Assembly: GCA_002812745.2 (NCBI GenBank)
Contig: NCSJ02000109.1
Span: 62,001-126,000 of the forward strand
Origin: Scytalidium lignicola
Lineage: Eukaryota > Ascomycota > Leotiomycetes
Direction of reading: 5' to 3'
DNA: 64,000 bases
The notes beneath the pieces are model-generated. The model did no database searches. It was not told the origin of the DNA and was given only the letters and a program-made list of their open reading frames with translations. This document shows positions 48,454 to 60,297 of the stretch, in pieces (the stretch's first letter is position 1; each line of letters starts with the position of its first letter). Both the position numbers and the translations under genes were made by a program.

Positions 48454-50789
48454 ATGTCCCTCTTCGGGTCCTCTCCGGACGAACGCAGTCTTGGTCCGGC
48501 CGTGAAATCTCCCCTCTTCGATGATGATGGTTCTGCCGTCGGCGCATCGCCGTGGGATATGCCAACTCCAAAGAAAGCTCCTAAAGGCGAATTGATTAAA
48601 ACTCTTTTGCCTGCTTCCGATGTCCCTGATAGCTATATTGATATATTTGACGCAGTGATCAGCGATGGTGATAGTACTGGAGGAAAGATAAGCCCTGCAG
48701 GGGTCGCGAAGGTCCTGAGCGCTGGGAATCTAGGTGCCGATGATCAAAGTTATATTATGAGTCTCGTAGCTCCAAACGGACAGCTCAACGACCTTAGCAG
48801 AAATGAATTCAACGTATTGCTTGCGCTGATTGGGCTGGCGCAAGAGAAGGAAGATATTACCCTAGATAGTGTGGATGAGAGACGCCGAAGTTGTTGATCG
48901 ATTCCCCCAACTCTTCTTAGCCAGCGCTAATAATTATTCTAGAACTCCCCGAACCCAAGTTAGCAAGTCTATTTATGTCTACAGGCCTGCCAGTTTCAGA
49001 GCTGGCGGCAAAGCCTCCACAACGACCTGCCAGCCCACAACTAGCAGCTCCAATACCTGTCGAGATCCAAAAGCAGCCGACCCCTCGAAAAGCCTCATTA
49101 GAATTTCCTGAGTCCGATCCATGGAGTAGCCCTGTCCTACACAGGAACCATACGCATGAAAACATNCCCCCCTAAGACAAATGGATTACCGAACCAGACA
49201 AGTAATGGAATACCAGAGCCGGCCAGAACTACCAGCAATTTCACGTCGGCGTCTACTTCCGTCCCAACAAATGAATCTACTCAAGAACAGAACACTCAGC
49301 AAAGCAGTGGGACCGAAGGATGGGGATCATATGACAATGCTTCTGAATCCGCTGCTTCCTTTCTCAATTCAGGAGCTCCTGGATTTGGTTCTTCTACTCT
49401 GGGTGGTGAATATCGTACGGGAGCTGAGACCTCTAGTAGGTCATTTGGTGGTGGTCAGATCATAAGCAGCGGGGTAGAAGAGAATATTATTATCACTCTG
49501 CTTCCTGGGAAAGAAGGGATGTTCATGTTCCAACATCACAACTACCAGGTTTCCAGCCCTAGGAGAGGTAGTAGGGTAGTTAGGAGATATAGCGATTTTG
49601 TGTGGCTGCTTGACTGTTTACACAAACGATACCCATTTCGGCAACTACCACTTTTACCACCTAAAAGGGTTGCAGGTACGTTACATGGATTACTCACAGA
49701 TTGATCAGAGAATACTAACATAGTTGTAGTTAATGGTAACCACCTTGCTGCCGATAGCTCATTTATCGAGAAACGCAGACGCGGTCTTGTACGATTTGCA
49801 AATGCTCTTGTCAGGCACCCGGTGCTGAGTCAAGAACAGCTAGTCATTATGTTTTTGTCCGTTCCTACTGTAAGTGCTAAAGTCAAAGTCCTGACAATAT
49901 TACTGCTAAGATCGAGCTAATTAGGAACAGGAACTCTCGGTGTGGCGGAAACAAGCCACTATTTCTGTGCAAGAGGAATTCGTTGGTAAAACGTTGCCCC
50001 CAGGACTGGAAGACTCATTACCGCTTACATTAAACGAACTTTTCGAGACTACACGCGCTGGAATTCGTCGATCAGCGGAACATTATATTAATCTCTGCAC
50101 TCTCCTGGACAGATTAGCTAAACGAAATGAAGGCCTGGCAGCAGATCATTTACGGATCTCCTTACAGTTACAGTTGTTAACAGATGCATCTCAAGCCACT
50201 TATGCTACAGATACAAACGGTGTACCCCTATTAAATGAAGGCCTGCAAGCTACTGCAAAGCATCTATCTAATAGTCAAACTCTTCTAGAGGATGAAGCTA
50301 GGGCTTGGGATCAAGGCGTACTTGAAGATCTGAAGAAGCAGCGCGACACATTGGTCAGCATGAGAGAATTATTTGATCGCCGAGACCGATACGATAAGGA
50401 TAACATCCCATACTTGGAACGGAGAATCGAGAGCAATGAAGCAAAGCTGATCGCTATACGAGGGAAGCCGGAGGGTACGGTTAAACCAGGAGAAATAGAG
50501 AAGATCACTGAAGCGATCATAAGGGTAGGCATCAAGACAACTATTTCTTTTGATAGTCTTGCTAAACTATATTGTCTAGGATAAGGAATCCATCGTCGCT
50601 CAACATGCCAGAAGTGTTTTGATCAAAGACTGCATAAGAGATGAACTGAGATACTTTCAGCGATCACAGCGCAGTGTTTATCTATGGACGCAAGACTGGG
50701 CACAAGAGAGGGTAAAATATTCGGAACTTCAAGCTGACAATTGGAAACAGCTTCAGGAGGAGCTTGAAGGGATCCCTATTGTTGACTAA
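48454..50789 (+). CDS. MVP1: sorting nexin Mvp1 (PX-BAR), one N in the assembly
   Basis: Five exons (48454-48889, 48943-49675, 49730-49869, 49925-50524, 50580-50789) total 705 residues once N 49166 is dropped. Mvp1 binds PI3P on endosomes and helps recycle cargo in retromer-independent sorting. An N-terminal EH-like helical part (about 40-145, DIFDAVISDGDSTGGKISP) precedes a low-complexity linker. The PX domain (about 335-450) contains RRYSDFVWLLDCLHKRYPF and LPLLPPKR, which supply the lipid-contact Arg and the proline loop. A BAR-type helical domain follows (about 455-700). The first intron has a weak GTTGTT donor but a good CTAAT branch and is required by phase. Confidence 0.92.
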
Positions 50790-51266
50790 CATTTATCAAA
50801 TACTTTGTCGGAGTTTTTGGTGGTTCATATTTTATATTGTACGAATGTGTTGAGCAGCCAGTGCCATTGCTTGGAAGTTATTTGGGAGTCTTTTTAGCGT
50901 TTTGCATATGCTCATTCGATTACCAGAGACTGATTGAGGCATGTTCGATATTAGCTATCACTACGACCAGATCTAGGTCTTATCAATACCCTCACGCAAA
51001 TGAATCTCTTATTAATAATGAATCCCGACNTTTTTGTTGATCTGTGTTTTGTATAAAATTAAAACCCGTAGTTATGGCATTAATCTGTGGTATCACGTTG
51101 CCTCTAGGGCTTCTAATGCGTCTTCCATTTTCCTTACTGCAGCCTAAGGCAAAATTTACGATAAGTGATATCAAGTAGATGTGCTCCCCCCACCTGTTCA
51201 TCAACGACCTGCTATCTCCTTATTCTTTCATAGCACCGTCCCTGCGGCTGCAGGAAGCCGCTCAGT
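50790..51266. other. intergenic, MVP1 to DCN1
   Basis: 477 bp between two same-strand genes, with an N at 51030 next to a T-run. No gene supported; probably the MVP1 3' UTR and the DCN1 promoter. Confidence 0.4.
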
Positions 51267-53058
51267 ATGCCTCCAACCGCTCCACAGAAGGTCATGATGG
51301 CCCAATTCACGGCCATAACTGGTGCGCCAGAGAGAATAGCTTCAAGGGTAAGTTCCTCTTGACAGGCAGCCCCGCTCCAGTAATAGAAGCAAGCTAATGG
51401 TTTTTGATGGCCATAGATACTGAAGGCCACAAATTGGAAGCTGGATCAAGCCTGTGACAGGTGAGCTGCTTTTTAGTCATCTCGCTCTCTGATCGTTGTT
51501 ATACTGCGGCAAGATGTATTTCCCGGAGTTGTGAACTGCGCGCTCTTTCGCCTGACGAAATACAACTCTCACAAACACCAGGCACATCTATTGCCTATGA
51601 TACCAAGTGAGATGTTGAATGGTTGCTAAAAATGATGAATGTGGTCAAATAAGAGTGGAGCGCAAAAAGGAAGGTAAAACTCTAAACCTTCACTTGAGTC
51701 CTTAGTATGGCATCTGTCCCTCAGGGTGCACGCTAAAGTGACTGTACAAAAGCGTTAACGAAACTGCTTAGCAGTAAATGGAAGGACGCTGAATATTCTC
51801 AATATTTCTACAAGTTTTTCCTTTCTTTAAAAAGCGTTCCTCATTAAAGGTAACGGATCCACCCATGATCTTTGCCTTTAGCTTGAGGGACCATCTCTCG
51901 AGGGCATATCATCGATATTTCACCAAATCCGGTCGCCGTTCAGCCAATAAACCCTCAAAATCTACCATGCCACCCGCAAAAAGACGCCGTACTACTGCTT
52001 CTACTACTAAGAGCAAAGCAAAGTCTGGCCAGTACGTGTTTCGCGTCCCCACTAGGGGTCTCCCAGCGCAAGGGTCCCAATTCCTACCTTTAGAAAGGAC
52101 TTGTTCGAAATTAAAGGGCCGTAGTTCTACTATAGACTTTCGGGTTATTGTCAATACACCTGCCGCAGTAATAGCCGCTGATTAGCTCTCACTTTATATT
52201 TGTTATCAACGTGATCAAACTGAACCAGGCTAATAGTCTTTGCTATAGTTACTTCGCACAGACTGGAACCGGACCTATTACACCTCAGAAGGATACAACT
52301 GCACTGGTAAAGCTCTTTGACAAATACCGAGGTTAGTCGAGTCCCAGCTGAACTATTGCCATTTAATATTTCAGCGCTGATCTGGATTTATTTCAGATCC
52401 ACAAGCAGAAGATACCGATACTATCAACGTCGATGGCACCATGCAGTATCTTACAGACATAGGAGTTAATCTAGAGAATGCCGAGATTCTTGTAGCTCTT
52501 GAGATTGTCCAGGCACCTACGTTAGGAGAGATTACGAAAACTGGTTTTGTTGATGGATGGAAAGTCCTTGGGTAAATATTCGCTCGCTCACTCTCCATTT
52601 CGTACCTTTCTAATTTCATATTTAGTAATATGGACACGATAGCAAAGCAAAAGGCATATGTTGCTGAACAAATCAAGCTATTTTCCACCGATTTGGAACT
52701 TTTCAAGCGGGTTTATAGACATACTTTTATCTGCTCGAAAGAGAAAGGACAAAGAGCACTTGCTCTTGAAAATGCTCTGATCTATTGGGAGCTCCTTTTT
52801 ACACCCCCTGGCAGACCATGGATCAGTGGATCGACCAACTGGCTTGAATTATGGGCAGATTTTCTGAAAACAAAGTGGACGAAAAGTGTCAATAGGGATA
52901 TGTGGAACCAGACTTTTGAATTCTATAGGAAAACTATAGATGATGAAAGCTTGAGTTTCTGGAGTGAGGATGCGGCATGGCCGAGCGTTATTGACGATTT
53001 CGTCAGTTATGTAAAGACGAAAAGAACTTCGGAGTCAGAACATATGGAGACTGACTAA
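51267..53058 (+). CDS. DCN1: Dcn1-like cullin neddylation E3 (UBA plus PONY domain)
   Basis: Exons 51267-51347, 51417-51460, 52249-52331, 52397-52571 and 52626-53058 make 271 residues. Dcn1 promotes transfer of the ubiquitin-like protein Nedd8/Rub1 from Ubc12 to cullins. The N-terminal UBA-like domain (about 8-45: MAQFTAITGAPERI, LKATNWKLDQACDSYFA) is split over three exons. The PONY/potentiating neddylation domain covers about 60-260: LVKLFDKYRD, INVDGTMQYLTDIGVNLENA, GFVDGWKVLG, ALALENALIYWELLF, WISGSTNWLELWADFL and WPSVIDDFV near the end. Intron 2, between UBA exon and exon 3, is 788 nt, far above the local norm, and contains an alternative ATG exon. Confidence 0.88.
51967..52031 (+). other. 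candidate alternative first exon of DCN1, basic N-terminus
   Basis: Inside the 788-nt intron, ATG 51967 opens MPPAKRRRTTASTTKSKAKS, a nuclear-localisation-like basic run. A GTACGT donor after 52031 leaves two bases of a codon, the same phase as the UBA exon, so it could splice to 52249 and give a 251-residue form without UBA. Animals have separate DCNL genes with UBA or with basic NLS-type N-termini. This is inference from phase and composition. Unspliced, the frame runs to 52185 without any known motif. Confidence 0.45.
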
Positions 53059-53319
53059 TAGATTGTTTGGCCTTATTCACGACCTAATGAAAACGGGGGG
53101 AGTTGTTCTTTCGATCCTGAAATCACAAGACATGGAAAGGGTTTGAATTGGAGTCCTTAGGAAACATATAGGCTTGGGAGATCTACATTGGATCACCTTA
53201 TCTCCTGCATACGTTCGTGTGATAGTTTCCTGGTATTAATTCATCAGATATACAAGAGTTCCCATTATTTGCCGTGAAATGCTCCTATCGTACAATTGTT
53301 TAAAACGCCTTTGCTTTCT

Positions 53320-53782
53320 TCATGTCTCCCTCGATTGCCAAAGAATCGACCCTCCAATCTTGCTTAACCCTTCTAACTTGCCATCACCTAGCTTCACAGA
53401 TGAAAATTTGATCATTCTTGGATCTAATCCCAACGTTCTCCTCACGTCGTCCTGTGTCCTGCTTGAGGCGTCGTATCTCATCACAAAGTAATGGCCTTCG
53501 TGATATTGTGCTTGATGCTTTCGTGTCTTCTTCGGCAAACTTGACACTCCCCAGTTTGTTATCCCTCTGATTGTTCCACCTGACCTCAGAACGATGGCAC
53601 CGGCGGTGCGGGCGATTCTGCAAGTATATGTTAGCCTGGATGAGTTTCGGATTTCAAGCTTCCGTTGCATACTCCTTAACTTCTGCGAGGTTTCCTGGCC
53701 GGACCTTAAAGTTGTTATTAGCATTTAATACACGATAATGACGTGCAATTAAACCTACAACTGCCATAAGTTCGTACAACAT
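53320..53782 (-). CDS. MRP17: mitochondrial small-subunit ribosomal protein bS6m
   Basis: Exons 53782-53759 (24 nt), 53704-53673 (32 nt) and 53617-53320 give 117 residues. The start MLYELMAVVRPGNLAEVKE is typical of bacterial-type S6, which begins with the first beta strand, and needs all three exons. It continues IARTAGAIVLRSGGTIRGIT, LPKKTRKHQAQYHEGHYFVM and a YDASSRTQDDVRRTLGLDP block. S6 binds the platform of the mitoribosomal small subunit with S18. Tiny leading exons are easily missed by gene finders, which would start this gene wrongly. Confidence 0.92.
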
Positions 53783-54173
53783 CTTGTCTTGTGTATGCTG
53801 AATGCTTTGAATCTTTTAATCAAGAGGTTCAAAATCCCAGGGATCCACCGGTTTCGGAATATTGTTTTCCCGGCACACTCAAAATCACTTCTCAAATCCA
53901 GGATAGGGGAATGGACTCTTCATCAAAAGGTTTAATGCAGTTTTGAAGTTATATTTAAGGTAGAGACATCAGGACATATGATGTCAGTAAAATTTTGACA
54001 GACGGCCAAAAGGAGCTGTACATTATGGTTGACGAGTTTGGGAGTGAGTTCGGAGAAAGTCAATAATCGAGCCAGTGGCTCTCACTTGATTGTCAAAGAA
54101 GGTATCAAGAACATCATAAATATCTGATTCTATATTCTAAACACGGAGTGAATGGATATTACCAAAACAACGT
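53783..54173. other. intergenic, MRP17 to OHCU decarboxylase
   Basis: 391 bp between same-strand (minus) genes. AT-rich; no gene seen. Confidence 0.4.
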
Positions 54174-54837
54174 TTAATTTCCTTGAAGCTTTTTGGCACG
54201 GTCCTCTGCTATGTCACACATAGCCTTCGTTGTTTCACAAGAATTAGTTTGCGAAATACGATCTCAAAGGCAATTAATTCTTCATAATCTCACCTTGATT
54301 GCTTCCAGCCTCTCAGCTCGTATATCATCTCGAGCTATTCTTCTACGCATATCCTCCATGATGACAGGCCGCGACCGGCCATTTACAAAGACGCTATACC
54401 TCTATTAACATACTTTCGGAAATGGTCTCTGTGATAAGAGCATACACATATATGAGCCCAGGAAAAGTCTCCTCATATTTAGCATTTAATTCTCGTAATT
54501 TGACTGCCTGTTCCTCATCACCAGTATTTAACTGGGCTTGCTCAGCCTTAGACTGAGCACTATCTACCTTCTTCTCTCCAAGCCTTGGGTGAGAACCTAG
54601 AATATTATCTAGCCATTCAAGGTCACTAGTGGAGACGCTGTCTAATAGGGAAGTTAATTGGGACCCGACTTTCGCGATGAGCTCCTTGTATGAGTTAAAC
54701 TTTTGGGTATGAAGCAGGTCGAGTGAGAGAGTATGCAAGGCCGTGCAAGGCTCGAACAGGGCATCTAGGACGGCTGCTCGATCAGCAGTCGACGAACCCG
54801 GGAGACTTTCAGCTTGCGGAAGACGGTAACTTGACAT
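54174..54837 (-). CDS. OHCU decarboxylase (uric acid to allantoin pathway)
   Basis: Three exons (54837-54446, 54393-54294, 54224-54174) give 180 residues. The enzyme decarboxylates 2-oxo-4-hydroxy-4-carboxy-5-ureidoimidazoline to S-allantoin, the last step after urate oxidase and HIU hydrolase, normally in peroxisomes or cytosol. The catalytic motif GSHPRLGEKK (about 82-91) and the spliced FVNGRSRPVIMEDM (about 133-146) are diagnostic; RIARDDIRAERLEAI follows. The C-terminus AKKLQGN lacks an evident PTS1 signal. Without the first intron the frame would read to a false end at 54394. Confidence 0.9.
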
Positions 54838-55050
54838 CTCTAAACGAAATCCTTTGGCTTACTGACCAAATAACCAAAGAATTGATGTTTTAAGTGGGAA
54901 TAGAAAAAGTTGGTAGTCGCCGAGGTGTTCTTGGTCATTAACACGCTAGACCTTAATAAGCTTAGCGGGTGCCTTTTCATAAGACATCCAAAAGTTCAAT
55001 GTTGTTTTGCGCGACTGGAGCTCAATCTCACAGTTCAACCGTGATTCAAT
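54838..55050. promoter_or_regulatory. divergent promoter, OHCU decarboxylase / PRP19
   Basis: Only 213 bp separate the two start codons. No named site recognised. Confidence 0.4.
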
Positions 55051-56696
55051 ATGCTGTGTTCAAGTGAGTCTTATTTATTATACTCCTGCCCTGTAAATAG
55101 TCGCTGACCATGAATAGTATCCGGAGAGGCACCACAGAATCCAGTGGCCTCGGCCAAGTCAGGTAATTAGATTCAGACCTCTTCAAGAAGGCCAACACTT
55201 CTAACTCTTTATAGGGCATGTCTTTGAGAAGCGCTTAATTGAAGCATACATTGCTGAGAATCACAAAGATCCCGTAAATGGCGAAGAGCTCGAAGTCTCC
55301 GACCTTATCGACCTTAAGTCATCCAGAATTGTTACTCCCCGACCACCTACTCTTACTTCCATTCCCTCGTTGCTCTCCACTTTCCAGAATGAATGGGACG
55401 CGTTAGCGCTAGAGACATTTACTATCAGACAACAACTTAATCAGACGCGACAAGAGTTAGCAACCGCGCTGTACCAACATGATGCCGCTGTTAGAGTTAT
55501 TGCGAGGCTGACAAAGGAGAGAGACGAAGCAAGGGATGCATTGAGTCAGGTAACAGTCAATGCGGGAGGCGCGAGTAACGGGGATGCTATGCAGGTTGAT
55601 AGCAATGGATTGCCAGATGAGCTTGCGGCGAAGGTGGATGAAGTCCAAGAGAAGTAAGTATTCTATTCTTGCTCGGTATTATGGACCAATGAGCTGGATG
55701 CTAACTGAACTGTAGGCTTTCTAAGAGTCGTAAAAAGCGCCCAGTACCTAAAGAATGGGCTACACCTGAAATTATTGGAGGCTTTGGTGTTGTATCCGCA
55801 TCAGAGACATTATATCCCGGTGCAAAATCGCTCTCGTTAGACGCAGACGGTCAATTTGCTATAGTTGGCGGCTCTGCGGGCACCGTAGGAGTGTATTCGA
55901 TAGCCGATAAATCGGTTCAGAAGGAGTTTAATGTTCAGGGGGCTGTAACTGATGCAGTATGGGCTGGAAAAACTCCTATTGTGTCTACCTCTTCTGGAGC
56001 TGTTCAGGTCTTTGGAAAGAAAGAGCATAGTTTCACAGTACATGCCGGAGCTGCAAATTCCTTGGCCCTTCATCCGTGTGGCGAACTTCTAGCTTCAGTT
56101 GGCGTGGATAAGAGCTTTGTATTCTATGACCTTTCTGCCTTGAGACAGGTTACTCAGGTATTTACTGATTCAGGTATGGGCTAACCCTTCATCAACGGTT
56201 TAATACCTTGCTAATATCCGCAGAACTTACAACCGCTGCTTTCCATCCTGATGGGCATCTATTTGCCGCTGGAGGAGTAGATGGCCAAATTCAGATTTTC
56301 CACACCAAGACGGGAGAAGCTGCAGCTACCTTCGACTTGGGAGGTCCAGTACAGGACCTTTCATTCTCCGAAAACGGGTACTGGTTTGCGGCTGTGGCGA
56401 AAGATTCCATGGCTATCACCATATTTGACTTACGAAAAGAAGGTAAGGCTGCAGAGGCTAAGATTTTAGAAATCGGTGGTACTGTTGTGAGCACCCGATG
56501 GGACTACACCGGCCAATTCCTAGCAGCTTCAGGACCTAATGGCCTTACAATTTCGCACTTCAACAAATCCTCTAAGTCATGGTCAGATGTCATCAGCATT
56601 GCGGTACCAGCAACCGCTGTACAATGGGGTCCTCAGGCGGAGACGTTAGTTACGGTTAATGGAGATGGAATAGTAACTGTACTCGGTCCTGTATAA
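55051..56696 (+). CDS. PRP19: Prp19 pre-mRNA-processing E3 ubiquitin ligase
   Basis: Five exons (55051-55063, 55118-55162, 55215-55653, 55716-56173, 56224-56696) give 475 residues. Prp19 is the core of the NineTeen complex, which activates the spliceosome and ubiquitinates Prp3. The U-box (about 1-60) starts MLCSISGEAPQNPVASAKSG and includes KRLIEAYIAENHKDPVNGEE; its first 19 residues come from two mini-exons of 13 and 45 nt. A tetramerising coiled coil lies at about 75-140 (WDALALETFTIRQQLNQTR). A seven-bladed WD40 propeller covers about 190-475, with blades such as LALHPCGELLASVGVDKSF and AAFHPDGHLFAAGGVDGQI. Confidence 0.95.
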
Positions 56697-58982
56697 GAGA
56701 CGAGTAGGTGCAGGTATATGTACGGAGTTTGGTGATTTGAAACCGAATATTGTGGCAAAAGCAAAACTGGAGCAGTTTTTTTCTGCATGTACTTCTAGAG
56801 TTCTAGCAGGTCTCAACGATTACAAGGAAAAGTTTACCTGTAGTAACACAATTGCATTCAGACTGTGATATGAGTAATTGAAATAAGTTATATGTGCTGT
56901 AAAGAAGTCTAGATCCCATTTTTCGAAATATTGCTCTCCAAATGTCTACGACGAACTTAGGACCCCCGTCTGAAATGATGAACTTCGGTCCATCATCATT
57001 GACATCCTTACGAATGATGGTACAAGCCGTTTATCTCTAAGATAAGCTCTACACGCTCTCCTAGATGCCTACTTTGCGACTGCTGTATCAGGTTCTAGAA
57101 TTAGATCGAGAATTGGGATCTCGACAATCTGACGAACTGTTTGATTGTAGTAAACATCAGGTAGGAGGTCAACTTCTACATCGTGAGAAGCTATAATGAG
57201 TTTATTTTTGGTAAATGTGCCAAGTGGAGCTTGCTCAATTGTTTGATACTACACTTCTCTACNAAAAAAAATTGTAGCGTAGATTCCTTAATATGGCGTG
57301 AGAACACCCTTCTAGGAGTCTTTGAGCCTGTATAGCGTCGATACTAACCCATGAACTACGTAATAGACATACCCAGGATCCGAGAAGTTCCTGTAAATTC
57401 AAAACCTTTGTGGGAATGAGGATTTTTAGGTCTTTAAAATATAAGGCCTTTCAGGATTTGGGAATAAGATTATTTAATGCTATCGTCATCAATAATAAAG
57501 TTCTCGATTGGGAATGCTGGTCATATAACTCTCTGTTTCTTAATTATATTTCGTATGTAATCTGTAACAGTTGTACAAACTCATAGTTTGTCATCCTCAA
57601 CTTTCAAATAAATTCGAAGAGTGGTTATAGTTAAAGCTAGAATATAGCAACACGTGGACTGCAAGTATTCCACTGGAAAAATAGAGTGCTAATTATATCC
57701 AAAGTTGAAGATTTCATAATAACCGAAAGGTTATTGGATATACGCAAAATACGGATTGATAGTGAATAAGTTCGACCACATGTTAGATATTATGGACCAA
57801 CAACGTATTAGATGTTGTCGGGCTTAAGGTAGCCGTAAGGATTGAGGACAAGTGAATAGAAGATGTTGTAGTAGTTATTCCCTCTGGGAATGGACCTGGC
57901 TTGAATCAACTTTGGACCAACTTTGGACCAGACAATTCGTAGAGACAAAGTTAAAATACCATGACACAATAAAAGAATTATCGCTTGCCAAAACACGATA
58001 TTAATCATAGCTTTAGAAATAGATAAGTGTATCTAGTTAGAACCTGTTCACTTCTCGTTGTGTATTATACCTTTTGAGTCTGCTGGTGAGATTAGTCGGG
58101 CATAGCTACGTAGGATTGAGAGCGGGAAGAAGATCAACCGGAGGGATATCGTAGAGCAAACAAATCGTAGAAGTTTAAAGGCTCGCCTTCCTCTGATGGG
58201 TTGTTGCTTCTCCATTGCTAGCCAGCCGAGCTATCGAAGGCTGCGAGGAGTGTTGATGATAGCCCTCATTGGCCATGACGATTTAATTGCATCAGTGCCT
58301 GACTAGGCTATTTGAAGGCTGAAATGCAAGAGCAGTTAATTTTCAACTCCCCGAAAGATCCCGAGAGATTGATGGTAAAGCCTTGCGTAATTTTGCTTGT
58401 TGAATGCCCTCGAAAGACTTTTGCTATTTTTTAATTAAAAGGGAGATGGCAAAGTCACATGAGTTGTACCACAAGTGCAAAGATTTTGGTAAGGCTGTCG
58501 TCCAGTGAAATATGCCCTTTCCAGTTCGTCTTCCCCCTGTAACGCCATTGTCGGTCCGCTCCTGCGTGAACCAGCGCTTTGAGCTGAAAGAGAATCGTCG
58601 CATTGAACTTATCCACCTTTCATCGTCATACACATCGCTCATTTATTACCTACCGTGCCTACCTGCCTATTTCCAACAGACCATTCCCTCAAATAGGCCG
58701 ATCGTTTTGTAAAGGAACAAGGAGGCAACAGCAACGTGATTATCGCTATCGGAGTTTGCCCGGGATACGCGAGGGGATTAGCGGCAATTACGGGGAGGCA
58801 AGTCCATGTCAATTTCGAGTTTCCAACTTCATCTTCGACGGATTTCTCCAAACGACCGCACTTCCACTGCAGGAAACATATCCTGTAGGGCTAGCTACTC
58901 TATGGGAAGCCTCTTGAAATTCTCATACGACTACTAATCAGTTATAACGGGCAGATTGGGAGGGAGTTGTGATGGACTCTAG
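56697..58982. other. intergenic, PRP19 to RING gene, 2.3 kb
   Basis: AT-rich for the first 1.4 kb, with N 57263 at an A-run. A small tandem duplication of ACTTTGGACCA sits at about 57908-57930. Nearer the RING gene it is pyrimidine-rich. No supported gene; short open frames at 58512-58917 are probably 5' UTR. Confidence 0.45.
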
Positions 58983-60297
58983 ATGGCCAGCACACCAACG
59001 TCGCCACAAGGTGAGCCGCGCTCTCACCACCAATTTTGGGCTGTTATTGATGTATTTTGGCAGAGATCTTTCGAGGAAATGTCACAGCAGGTTGCTCTTT
59101 CACCATCTCCGGTTCTATTTAGAGATTCCGGATCTTCGAGCTACGATGGCGCATGGCAAGAGCGGGGCCGGGTGAGCGATCACGGATCCTCTACAGTTCA
59201 CGGGCAGCGGCGAAGAACACAACATCCCCATAATCAACCAGAACAATCATTATTCGTAGAACAAGAGGAATCGTCGGAACAGTCAGAGTCGCAGCAGTTG
59301 CCACATTTGGAGAATCACGGTTCTCAGACCGTAATAGACCTGACACAAGACTTTTCAGATGAGCCGGAGATAGTCGCTGTGAACTATGCCCCACGACCGC
59401 CTAGTCGACCACGCCAAGCACGCAGCCAGTCTCAGTCTCAGAGACCACCAGCGCTACAGCGTAGCGATACTTCTAATCTCGCAGATATCATAGACTTGAC
59501 AAACGATGCGGGGGAGGCAGAAGTTCAGTTTCAACACTCAAGAGGATTACCTCCTTTATTCCGCGCGCCGGAAAATGAAAGACTAAGATCTAGACGTCTC
59601 CCGCCGGCACCACAACCATCTAGAAGAACGGAGGAGAGTGATGCAGGCTCATTTTTTGTGCCTAGGCATCCACAACACGGGCCTATTGCAAGATTTGCCG
59701 GATTTGGGGCTCTACTTATTGGTCATGCAGCGTTTCCATTACGAGAATTTTTCGGTCAGGGACATCCAATGATGGACGAGATCCAGCAGGTGATAGGACA
59801 ACCGATGCCAGATCATCTTGATTATCGGAATAATGCATTCGAATCTAGGAAGCCTGAACACGTTGCCCCTCCACCGGCGCGAGAAAAGTTCACTCGATCT
59901 CCGAAGGAAGATGATGTCATTATTTGTCCGAGTTGTGAGGAGGAATTAGTACATCGAAAGGATGAAGACGAGCCAGTCACTAAGAAAAGTGGGAAGCCAT
60001 TATCGAGAAGGGAAAGGGAAGAGCATCCCTTCTGGGTGGTGAAAGAATGTGGTCATGTAAGTCACCCTTAGGCGCGAGGTTTTGACACCAACAATAGGGC
60101 CAATACTGATTTACTTCTAGGTTTACTGCAACGCCTGCTTCCAGCAACGCCTGAATTCTGGCAAGCCCTCCTTCAAAGCCACCTTCCCTACTGGTAGCAA
60201 GCTGGACAACAAGGGCAAGAAAATGATGGTTTGTGCCGTTGAGGATTGCGAGTCTGACGTGAGGCATAAAGACAAATGGGTTGGCGTATTTCTTTAG
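58983..60297 (+). CDS. RING-type zinc-finger protein with two SUMO-interaction-like motifs
   Basis: Exons 58983-60056 and 60121-60297 give 416 residues. A Ser/Gln/Pro-rich N-terminal 300 residues contains two hydrophobic-acidic motifs, TVIDLTQDFSDEPE (about 115-128) and DIIDLTNDAGEAE (about 168-180), which match SUMO-interaction motifs. The C-terminal third carries paired cysteines CPSCEEEL (about 320) then ECGHVYCNACFQQR across the splice and CAVEDC, consistent with a RING-like E3 fold with a long spacer between the first pairs. SUMO-targeted ubiquitin ligases of the Slx8/Rfp type combine exactly these parts. The assignment is by architecture only, and the spacing is not that of a textbook RING. 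Confidence 0.75.

Noticed and set aside
51212..51430. Small hydrophobic minus-strand open frame
   Set aside because: It overlaps DCN1 exons 1 and 2 on the plus strand, which have splice signals and UBA conservation.
58999..59063. Possible intron GTGAGC...GGCAG near the start of the RING gene
   Set aside because: Removing it shifts the frame out of the SIM and RING coding sequence.
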